DNA of 39,282 nt from positions 1 to 39,282 of the IMG/VR virus record IMGVR_UViG_3300037068_000051; one strand, 5' to 3'. Both the position numbers and the translations under genes were made by a program. The stretch is from a virus. Below are positions 28,866-36,451 of the stretch, in pieces (the first letter of the stretch is position 1; each line of letters begins with the position of its first letter). The notes under the pieces were generated by a model. That model did not search any database and was not told the DNA's origin. It saw only the letters and a program-made list of their open reading frames with translations.

Positions 28866-29575
28866 CGACAGCGACGACAACTGCCGGCGAAATTATCACT
28901 GACGCATTCCTGTTCGCTGGCATCGGCGATCAGTACAACCCGCTCGACGGCACGACGGCCGCCGCAGCGCTGCGCAATTTGAACGATCTGATCGACAGCG
29001 TAAGTACCGAGGAAATGACAATCTTCGGCTACACCGAAGGCACGATCGCGCTCGCTGTCGGCGTCTCCCCGATTCTCGTCGGCCCGGCGCAAGGGCTCGG
29101 CGTTCGCCCCGCCAGCGTCGCGGCCGTCTCCATCGTCGACTCGGGCAGCGTCACGCATCCGGTCGCAATCATCGGCCCGCAACAGTACGCCGATATTGTG
29201 TATCTGCCGGCGCCTGGACGGCCCGAATCGCTGTACAACGACGGCGGCGCGCCCGTGTCGAATTGGTATCTGTGGCCGAAGCCGGCCTTTGTCGGAGACG
29301 TGCTGCACGTTTGGTACTGGTCGCAGATTCCGCAGTTTTCGGCGCCGACGAATTTGCTCGTCTCGCCGCCCGGGTATTCGCTGTTCCTGAAAACGTCACT
29401 CGGCGCGCTCGTCGCGGCGATGAACGGCCGCACGCTCACGCCCGACAATCAGAAGATCATGCGCACGGCGCGCAACAATGCGCGTCGCCTATCGAATCAG
29501 CCCAAAGTGTTGCACCTTGACGTGCCGATGCCGAGCGCGCCCTGGTTCAACATTTACACCGGAGGTCCGCTGTAA
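28862..29575 (+). CDS. Head-tail adaptor / tail accessory protein (P22 gp4-like)
   Basis: ATG 28862 overlaps the GroES-like stop (ATGA). The 237-residue product starts TTAGEIITDAFLFAGIGDQYNPLDG, then AALRNLNDLIDSVSTEEM, and has YLPAPGRPESLYNDGGAPVSNWYLWPKP and KTSLGALVAAMNGR, the pattern of gp4-type adaptors that bind the portal after packaging. It lies between the two GroES-like genes. It then passes the packaged head on to gp10. Confidence 0.75.
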   Translation: MTTATTTAGEIITDAFLFAGIGDQYNPLDGTTAAAALRNLNDLIDSVSTEEMTIFGYTEGTIALAVGVSPILVGPAQGLGVRPASVAAVSIVDSGSVTHPVAIIGPQQYADIVYLPAPGRPESLYNDGGAPVSNWYLWPKPAFVGDVLHVWYWSQIPQFSAPTNLLVSPPGYSLFLKTSLGALVAAMNGRTLTPDNQKIMRTARNNARRLSNQPKVLHLDVPMPSAPWFNIYTGGPL

Positions 29576-30195
29576 TGCTGTCGAGCAATCTACCGTTTCG
29601 CCCGATTCAGGATATCGTCGTCTGTCGCAAGGATCACACCGAGCGATTGACGGCGGCCGGCTTGCTGATCCCGCACGTCAACGATCCAGACCGGCAGGAA
29701 AGCGACGAGCGCGACGTAGCCGAAGTGCTCGGCGCGGGCGAAGGCAAGCTCCTGGCCGATGGAAAGCGCCGGCCTATGAGCGTACACGTCGGCGATCGCA
29801 TCATCTTCGGCCGCAACAAGGGCCAATCGATCCGGCTGAACGAGCTGGACTATTGCGTGTTGCGCGAGGAACACATTATCGGGCGCCTTACCGACGACGG
29901 CTTCGAACCGTTGAACGGCGTTATCGCCGCGCAGCCGATCCACGAGGAAAGGGAGCTTGATTCCGGCGTGATTCTCCCGCAGTCGGTCGACGATCGCGAC
30001 GAAGCAATCGTCGTCGCGGTCGGCCCCGGCGATATCGGCGACGACGGCGAGCTGGAGCCGACGACGGTGCGCGTCGGCGATCGCATCCTGTACAACGTTC
30101 GCATGGGCGAGCCGTTCCGCCACGGCGAGCGCGAGCTTGTCGCGATGCGCGAAAAGCATATCGTGTGTGTCGTGGAGCGTGCCGACGATGCCTGA
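29575..30195 (+). CDS. Tandem two-domain GroES-like co-chaperonin
   Basis: ATG 29575 overlaps the previous stop (TAATG). The 206-residue product contains two GroES-like domains. Domain 1 (about 8-105): RPIQDIVVCRKD, GLLIP (L30-L31-I32), VAEVLGAG, VHVGDRIIFGR, YCVLREEHIIG. Domain 2 (about 114-202): PIHEERELDSGVILP (V132-I133-L134), IVVAVGPG, VRVGDRILYN, LVAMREKHIVCVVE. Both keep the Gly-hydrophobic triplet-Pro of the GroEL-binding loop. The architecture is that of chloroplast Cpn20. It may assemble with the single-domain protein encoded at 28590-28865. Confidence 0.82.
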   Translation: MLSSNLPFRPIQDIVVCRKDHTERLTAAGLLIPHVNDPDRQESDERDVAEVLGAGEGKLLADGKRRPMSVHVGDRIIFGRNKGQSIRLNELDYCVLREEHIIGRLTDDGFEPLNGVIAAQPIHEERELDSGVILPQSVDDRDEAIVVAVGPGDIGDDGELEPTTVRVGDRILYNVRMGEPFRHGERELVAMREKHIVCVVERADDA

Positions 30196-31627
30196 CGGCG
30201 CACAAATCGTCCCGCTGTTCGGCACCGGCTTTTTCCGCAAGTCGGCGAACGTCGTCGCGCAAACGCTCGTCAATATGTACCGGGAGCCGCAACAGCCGAC
30301 GCCTGACGGCACGCCGATGGCGTTCTATGGCACCGTTGGCAAGACGCTGTTCGCCGCGATCGGCGCGCTGCCGTCGCGCGGCGCGCGGCAAGTCGGCCCG
30401 TTCTTTTTCTTTTCGGTGCACGGTAACACGCTCTACTCGATCAATTCGGTCGGCATCTATACGCCGATATTCCCGACGCTGCTATCGTCGAACGGCCGCG
30501 TCGATATGACGGATAACGGCTCGCAGCTCCTAATCGTCGACGGGCTCGCCGGCTACGTGCTCACGCTGGCAACTATGGCGCTCGTGCGCATAGCCGATCC
30601 CGACTTTCCGATTCATCCAACAACGTGCACGACGCTAGGCGGCTACGGCATCGTCGACAACAACGATGCGCGCGTCGGTCAATTCAATTGGTCGTCGCAG
30701 TACGATTATTCGACGTGGGACGGGCTGGACTTCGCCAACGCCGAAGGCAATCCCGATCCGCTCGTGCGCGTATTCGCCAATGCCGGCGACTTGTATCTGT
30801 TCGGCACCGTCTCGACGGAAGTATGGTCGCTGTCGGGCGATGCCGCGATTTTCCGGCGCGTTGGCGGCGCCGCGATGGAATGGGGGCTCGCCGCCGTTTG
30901 GTCGCTCGACAAATTCTCCGATACGGCGCTCGTGTTCCTTGGCAAAAACAAGCTCGGACAAGTGCAGCCGATTCAAGTCGTCGGATATAACACGAAGATT
31001 CTCGTCGACTTGTCCGTACCGAGCGGCCCTGATGTTGCCAACGATATCAATTCGCGCGTGCCGGCGAGCGCGACAGGCTACGCGTACGTGCGCGACGCGC
31101 ACACGTTCTATCAGCTCAATTATCCCGATCGCTCGTATCTGTACGACGCGCTTTCGAATTCCTGGCAGCTATCGCAAAGCGGACTGACGCCAGCTCGCGA
31201 CAACGGCGAAGTGCGCGTCGAAATGTTCGGCGTTCCCTACGTCTCCGACTTCGCGAATGGCAATTGGTACGCGCAATCCGATTCGGTCTATACCGACAAC
31301 GGCAACCCGATCCTTCGCGAAATCACGACGCGGCATTCGATCGCGAATCTCGCGCGCTTCGCGGTCAACGAACTGTTTATCGAATTCGAACCGGGCGTCG
31401 GGATCGCTGTCGGGCAGGGCTCCGATCCGCAAGCAATGTTGCAATGGTCGAAAGATGGCGGGCAAACCTTCGGCGTCGAAGTGTGGCAGCCGATCGGACA
31501 GATGGGGCAATATCTCAATCGCTGCGTGTGGCGCAATCTCGGCATCGCGCGCGATTGGGTTTTCCGCTTGCGCATTACTGATCCGGTCAACGTCGTCATT
31601 ATCAACGCCGGGATGATCGTATCGTGA
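30188..31627 (+). CDS. Packaged-DNA stabilisation / tail protein (P22 gp10-like)
   Basis: ATG 30188 lies within the end of the tandem GroES gene (8-bp overlap). The 479-residue product begins VPLFGTGFFRKSANVVAQTLVNMYREPQ, and has GGYGIVDNNDARVGQFNWSSQYDYSTWDGLDFANAEG and VYLFGTVSTEVWSLSGDAAIFRRV-like blocks, the Phage_stabilise signature. It should close the head-tail channel after gp4. Confidence 0.85.
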   Translation: MPDGAQIVPLFGTGFFRKSANVVAQTLVNMYREPQQPTPDGTPMAFYGTVGKTLFAAIGALPSRGARQVGPFFFFSVHGNTLYSINSVGIYTPIFPTLLSSNGRVDMTDNGSQLLIVDGLAGYVLTLATMALVRIADPDFPIHPTTCTTLGGYGIVDNNDARVGQFNWSSQYDYSTWDGLDFANAEGNPDPLVRVFANAGDLYLFGTVSTEVWSLSGDAAIFRRVGGAAMEWGLAAVWSLDKFSDTALVFLGKNKLGQVQPIQVVGYNTKILVDLSVPSGPDVANDINSRVPASATGYAYVRDAHTFYQLNYPDRSYLYDALSNSWQLSQSGLTPARDNGEVRVEMFGVPYVSDFANGNWYAQSDSVYTDNGNPILREITTRHSIANLARFAVNELFIEFEPGVGIAVGQGSDPQAMLQWSKDGGQTFGVEVWQPIGQMGQYLNRCVWRNLGIARDWVFRLRITDPVNVVIINAGMIVS

Positions 31628-32886
31628 TAGTCGATCCCGTCTCGAAACAGCTCGACCAATACACGGGCGGCGACAAGCGCTCGCTGTTGCAGTTGCTTAG
31701 TCAATTGCGGCAAGGCGTCAATCACGCCGACGCGAGCTTCACGAGCATTTACAACGTGCTCGATTATGGCGCCGAAGGCGACGGCATAACCGACGACACG
31801 GCCGCGTTTCAAGCGGCTCACGATGCAATGTCGGTATTCGGCGGCATCGTGTTTGCGCCGGCCGGCACGTACGCGATCGGCGGCACGGTAACGTTTTCTA
31901 AGCCGATGACGTTCATGGGCGTTGGCATCGGCTCGACGATCATCAAGGCGACAGTCGGGACGGGCGACGTGTTCCTGATGACGGGAGCGCGGCAGCGCTT
32001 GACCGGGTTTCAAATTCAGGCCGGCGTGCCGCAGACAGCCGACGCTTATGTTCATTATTCCAGTACAGCGTCAGGGCAGATGATCGACCATTTTTATTTG
32101 GACGGTTGGTTTCGCGGCATTTTGTGGGACGGCATCGCGAGGCTCTACGCTGATCGTGGGTACTTATTTAACGGAGTGACTAACACCGGATTCGGCATTT
32201 TAATAAATGCCGGCAACGATTTTCGGCTGGCGTTCCTTTCGATGGACGGCCCGGCGCCGCAACTGTCGCAGGCCGGGATAGGAATGTCGATACAGAACGC
32301 AACGAATGTCGTCGTGCAGAGCTGCGTTATCTTGCATCATACGAACGGCATTGCGTCGACGCCGGGCAACGGGCAAGCGTTACTAAACGTGGAAATTCTC
32401 GATTGCTTGATCGACGGATGCGGCACGCGTGGCATCATCTTGCGCCCCGTTGTCGCGTCTACCGGCTCGATCGCGCGCGTTCGCATTGCGGACTGCACAA
32501 TGTCGAATTCGATCACGCAACACGGAATCATACTCGACTCGCGCGGCGGCACGATGAATAGCGTCGACATTGTTAATTGCCAATGTATGAACAATGTACT
32601 CGACGGGATTCAATTGCTCGGGATCGGCAACGCTAAGGACGTGCAAGTGCTCGGCGGGGAATACTCAAACAATCGCGACGGAATCCGCTTCGGCGACGGA
32701 GCGGTAGGCGTAACCGATTTTTCAGTGATTGGCATTCGTGGCACGGGGAATACCGGATACGCCGTGAATGTCAGCGTCGCCGCCTGCACAAACTATCGCG
32801 TGCTCGACAACGACGGGCGCGGCAACGGCATAGCAAACATTTTCGACGCTGGCGTGGCGCCTAAAGTCGTGGCGAATAACCTATGA
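31624..32886 (+). CDS. Tailspike with pectate-lyase-like beta-helix (likely depolymerase)
   Basis: GTG 31624 overlaps the gp10-like stop (GTGA). The 420-residue product has a short N-terminal virion-binding region, then YNVLDYGAEGDGITDDTAAFQAA (about 43-65), the classic start of the pectate-lyase_3 beta-helix. Many short repeats follow (for example VVVQSCVILHHTNGIAS, VDIVNCQCMNNVLDGI). Such spikes bind and usually cut host polysaccharide. The DNA near 32040-32220 is more AT-rich than its surroundings, which suggests an exchanged receptor-specific region. Confidence 0.82.
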   Translation: MIVDPVSKQLDQYTGGDKRSLLQLLSQLRQGVNHADASFTSIYNVLDYGAEGDGITDDTAAFQAAHDAMSVFGGIVFAPAGTYAIGGTVTFSKPMTFMGVGIGSTIIKATVGTGDVFLMTGARQRLTGFQIQAGVPQTADAYVHYSSTASGQMIDHFYLDGWFRGILWDGIARLYADRGYLFNGVTNTGFGILINAGNDFRLAFLSMDGPAPQLSQAGIGMSIQNATNVVVQSCVILHHTNGIASTPGNGQALLNVEILDCLIDGCGTRGIILRPVVASTGSIARVRIADCTMSNSITQHGIILDSRGGTMNSVDIVNCQCMNNVLDGIQLLGIGNAKDVQVLGGEYSNNRDGIRFGDGAVGVTDFSVIGIRGTGNTGYAVNVSVAACTNYRVLDNDGRGNGIANIFDAGVAPKVVANNL

Positions 32887-33506
32887 CACTCGCGCTATTC
32901 GATCAAACGTTGGACATGGGCGCGGACCTGAACACGCTCGTCGTCGACGCTGCGCAGCCGCACGGCTTTCGTTTCGGGCTCGGCGGCATAACGCGGATCG
33001 CGGAAGTCATCGCTCCTGGCGGCACGTCGACGGCTACCTTCGCGTCGATCCCCGCGACGTTCCGCCACTTGCTGATGCTGTACATGGGGCAGGATACGAA
33101 TGCGGGCGGCGCGGGCGTATTCGATATGCACGTCAAAATCAACGGCGATGCGGTCGCGGCGAATTACACGAATTCGCAACAGCTATCCGGCAACGGGGCG
33201 GCGGCTGCCGCTGCCTCACAAGCTCCGAGCGTGCTCGGCGCGTTGTGCGGCGTATTGGCCGGCACTGTAGCGAGCGCAATCGCTGTCGGCGGCGGCGCGG
33301 TTTTCTTTCCCGGCTACGCTAACACTTCAATTGCCAAGTTTGGTATCGAGGTATCCGGGCTCGCCAATCTGGCGGCCGGCGTCGGCATAACCGAAGTGCG
33401 TAGCTTTTCGTGGAAGTCTCTCGCCGCGATCAATTCGCTTGTGTGGACGGGCAGCGGAACAGCCTTCGCGGCCGGCTCGCAATTCACGCTGTTCGGAATC
33501 CAATGA
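32883..33506 (+). CDS. Second fibre/spike-like structural protein (207 aa)
   Basis: ATG 32883 overlaps the tailspike stop. The 207-residue product has TFRHLLMLYMGQDTN, KINGDAVAANYTNSQQLSG and SFSWKSLAAINSLVWTGSG, pieces that resemble C-terminal binding domains of phage fibres. Gly/Ala-rich. It may attach to the spike or act as a separate adhesin. Confidence 0.65.
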   Translation: MTLALFDQTLDMGADLNTLVVDAAQPHGFRFGLGGITRIAEVIAPGGTSTATFASIPATFRHLLMLYMGQDTNAGGAGVFDMHVKINGDAVAANYTNSQQLSGNGAAAAAASQAPSVLGALCGVLAGTVASAIAVGGGAVFFPGYANTSIAKFGIEVSGLANLAAGVGITEVRSFSWKSLAAINSLVWTGSGTAFAAGSQFTLFGIQ

Positions 33507-34387
33507 CGACGCTCGCCGATCTGTTGAAGCCGCAGTACACGCCTGGATTCGGCGCCGGCCCGGCGACCGGGCTCGATCCGGCTATCGCGTCGCAGTTGTT
33601 TCAGTACGTCGGCAAGAGCGACGCGGACACGCAACTGCTCGATCCGAAAGTAAAGCAACAACTGATCGATGCCGGGTTGCTGCAATCGATCACGGAAGGC
33701 GGCGCCGAAGGCGGCGACCCGCAACAATTCTACGAACTCGGGGCCAACGCGCCGACGAATTTTTCCGGCCACATTTCCAGAATCGACAATACTCCCGAAG
33801 CGCAGCGCCTTGTGAGCCCGACGCAAGTGCAGGGCATGGGCGAAAAGCTGTTCAATCCGAACATGGTTGTCCACGATCCGACGTTCGGCGACTTGACGAT
33901 GCAGGGCAACGTCGATCCGAACGAATCGACGTTCAGCAAGATCGGTTGGAAAGTCGGATCGATGGCGCCCGCGATTCTCGCCACGGTTATGTCGAGCGGA
34001 ATGATGGCGCCCATGCTCGCGGAAATGGCGGGCTCGGGCGGCGCGACAGCGGGCGCGATGATCGGCGGGCAGACGCTATCCGATATTGCCGGCGGCGCGA
34101 TCGCGCAAGGCGGAGCTGCCACGGCTGGCGACTTGCTCTCCGGTTTGCCGTCGTGGGTTACGTCGCAAGTGCCGGGCGCGGTGCGCGGCGGCATAACGTC
34201 ATTGGGAAGCAACGACGGCAAATTCAATCCGCTCGGCACGCTGTTGTCTCTCGGCGGCGCGGGGCTCGGGCAGCTCGGCGTGCCGTCGTGGTTGACGCCG
34301 ACGCTCGCCGCTGCAATGCGTGCGAACAAAAACCCGATCGGCGCAGCGACTTCGCTCGCGCAGATTTTCGGAAGGGGTGGACAATGA
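33503..34387 (+). CDS. Virion protein, probable ejection component (294 aa)
   Basis: ATG 33503 overlaps the previous stop region. The 294-residue product has MTTLADLLKPQYTPGFGAG, then helical parts and a central stretch with two Gly/Ala-rich hydrophobic regions (about 150-240, for example MAPAILATVMSSGMMAPML). Such amphipathic, glycine-rich proteins are common among podovirus ejection proteins that enter the envelope. Family not recognised. Confidence 0.65.
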   Translation: MTTLADLLKPQYTPGFGAGPATGLDPAIASQLFQYVGKSDADTQLLDPKVKQQLIDAGLLQSITEGGAEGGDPQQFYELGANAPTNFSGHISRIDNTPEAQRLVSPTQVQGMGEKLFNPNMVVHDPTFGDLTMQGNVDPNESTFSKIGWKVGSMAPAILATVMSSGMMAPMLAEMAGSGGATAGAMIGGQTLSDIAGGAIAQGGAATAGDLLSGLPSWVTSQVPGAVRGGITSLGSNDGKFNPLGTLLSLGGAGLGQLGVPSWLTPTLAAAMRANKNPIGAATSLAQIFGRGGQ

Positions 34388-35040
34388 GTGACGGCAGCGG
34401 CGGTTTCCTGAACGGCATCGATCTGTCGCACATGAGCGACGAGGATTGGTCGAATTTCATGAATCGACTAAACACGCCGAATCTCGACTTGACGAGCGGC
34501 ACGCAGGGCATGGGCGATCGCGGGCTAGGCACGACGGACCCGAGCTTGTCGGACGGCACAGGCACGCTATCGCCGGATGAAATTTCATTGCTCAATGCCG
34601 GCGGCGTCGGCTTCGGTGCGCCGGGGATAGCGCAAGGCAGCGGCGCGCTGCCGAGCGGCGGGCTCGGCTCGATCCTGAAAGCGCTCGGGCTCGGCGACGG
34701 CAGCGGCGGAATGAATATCCCGTTGCTGTTGTCACTGCTCGGCGCTGGAGCTGGCGGCCTATTGAGCAAAAGCGCAACGTCGAAAGCAACCGATCAAATC
34801 CTGTCGTCGATCAAGGACGCGAACACGCAAGCGACGAACATACTCGGCCCTGGCGGCGGCGCGCAGCAAGCGTTGCAACCGTACATGACGAGCGGAGCTG
34901 CGGCGATACAAGCGGCGCCCGGCATGATCTATAAACCGCCTGGATCGCAATTCAGCAATCCGCTCAATGCCCGTGTCAATCTGCCGCCGGTTTCGCTGTC
35001 GTCAATCATGCGCTCGTCGGCGCTGCCGAAAGGAAGATAA
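34384..35040 (+). CDS. Virion protein with Gly-rich hydrophobic segment (218 aa)
   Basis: ATG 34384 overlaps the previous stop (ATGA). The 218-residue product begins MSDGSGGFLNGIDLSHMSDED, is Gly/Ser/Leu-rich, and contains a hydrophobic stretch (PLLLSLLGAGAGGLL) that could insert in membranes. C-terminal QFSNPLNARVNLPPVSLSSIM. Likely an internal or ejection protein from its position; no family. Confidence 0.6.
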   Translation: MSDGSGGFLNGIDLSHMSDEDWSNFMNRLNTPNLDLTSGTQGMGDRGLGTTDPSLSDGTGTLSPDEISLLNAGGVGFGAPGIAQGSGALPSGGLGSILKALGLGDGSGGMNIPLLLSLLGAGAGGLLSKSATSKATDQILSSIKDANTQATNILGPGGGAQQALQPYMTSGAAAIQAAPGMIYKPPGSQFSNPLNARVNLPPVSLSSIMRSSALPKGR

Positions 35041-35043
35041 GCC

Positions 35044-36447
35044 ATGCCCGCACTCAATCAGATTTATCGTCGCTACCCGTATCAGAACGGCGCGAACGAT
35101 CCGAACACGGGCGGGCTGCCGCAGTATGCGCCGCCGCCGGGCACGACGCCGCAGGGCGCAGCGCCGAGCGGCGTCACGCTGCCGCCGCCGAATCCGACTA
35201 ATCCGCCGCCCGGCTACCGCTACGCCGATCCTGGCATTCCGGCCGCTGGCGGCGATCCGGCGACCGATCCGAATTGGTTTAACCCTTCGTGGTTCAACTC
35301 GCTCAATGCGTCGCAGCCGTTCACTCCTGGCGTGACGCCGACGAGTCACACGTACGCCGCGAACGATTGGCGCAATCCGCAGACGTTTGCGGGCTATCAA
35401 GCGCAGAGCGCCAACATGGACCCGGCGCAAAAGTATTTGTTCGCGATGGCGAATCGGATTCCGCCCGCGAATCTTGGGCTGTCGCCGGGGGAAATCAATA
35501 CCGCCGAGCAAGGGCTGATGGGCTACACGATGAACAAAAATACCGGACAGATAACCGGAGTGAACGGGCAGCCTGTCGACCCGAGCCAAATGCTCTCGAT
35601 CATGAATACGCAACTCGGCGGCGCGCCTGGAGCTGATGCAGGATCATTTTTCCAATGGCGCAACGGACAAGCCGGCACGTTCGATCCGTCGACATTCACG
35701 CCGCAAGATTTTGGGTTGCCCGGCACGGCCGCCGAGCGTCGTCAGCAAGCGATCGCAGCCGGCGGCGGCCCTGGCACGAATCGCGGCGCGTGGAATACCG
35801 GCGATTGGGGCGGCGGCGCTCGCGCGCAACCGCAAGAGCTTGGCGGCATGGCCGGCAGCGGCGCGGGCGGAGCCGGCAACGGTGCGGGCGTCGGTACGCT
35901 CGACACGAACGGGATCAACTTCGCGACGGCGGGCGGCAACGATCCGAACAATCCGTACTCCGTCGCGAATTATCTCGATCCATCGATGGGCTTTCAAATG
36001 AATCAGGGCTTGCGCGCGCTCGGATCGAGCGCGGCGGCCGGCGGGCAGACGTTCAGCGGGAACACGTTGAAGGATATTCTCGGTTACTCGCAAGGGCTCG
36101 CGTCGACCGCGTACAACAGTGCGGCGGATCGAGCTATGGCGGATCGCAGCTTTGGGTACGGCGTGCAAAAAGACTCGCAGACGATTCCGTTTTCGCAGGA
36201 AATGCAGCTCGCCGGGCTCGGCACGCAAAACAACGCGATCAATGCCGATCTTGCGAAGTCGCTTGCCGGCCTGATATCGGGGAACACGATCGCGGGCGGA
36301 CAAGCTGCCGGCGCCGGCACGATCGGCGGCAACAACGCGATCACGCAAATGCTGTCGAGCATCTTCGGCAATTTGCAGAGCAATCAAACGCTGCAACAAA
36401 TTCTCGCGCGAGCTGGCGGCACGCCGGCCGCGTCGACGACAGGCTGA
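35044..36447 (+). CDS. DNA-transfer / ejection protein (P22 gp7-like)
   Basis: ATG 35044. The 467-residue product has a Pro/Gly-rich disordered N-terminus, then a long Gly-rich middle. About residues 300-385 read YLDPSMGFQMNQGLRALGSS, AAAGGQTFSGNTLKDILGYSQGLAS and YNSAADRAMADRSFG. This motif set is shared by phage DNA-transfer proteins ejected ahead of the genome. The terminal QMLSSIFGNLQSNQTLQQIL is amphipathic. Confidence 0.72.
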   Translation: MPALNQIYRRYPYQNGANDPNTGGLPQYAPPPGTTPQGAAPSGVTLPPPNPTNPPPGYRYADPGIPAAGGDPATDPNWFNPSWFNSLNASQPFTPGVTPTSHTYAANDWRNPQTFAGYQAQSANMDPAQKYLFAMANRIPPANLGLSPGEINTAEQGLMGYTMNKNTGQITGVNGQPVDPSQMLSIMNTQLGGAPGADAGSFFQWRNGQAGTFDPSTFTPQDFGLPGTAAERRQQAIAAGGGPGTNRGAWNTGDWGGGARAQPQELGGMAGSGAGGAGNGAGVGTLDTNGINFATAGGNDPNNPYSVANYLDPSMGFQMNQGLRALGSSAAAGGQTFSGNTLKDILGYSQGLASTAYNSAADRAMADRSFGYGVQKDSQTIPFSQEMQLAGLGTQNNAINADLAKSLAGLISGNTIAGGQAAGAGTIGGNNAITQMLSSIFGNLQSNQTLQQILARAGGTPAASTTG

Positions 36448-36451
36448 TGCC

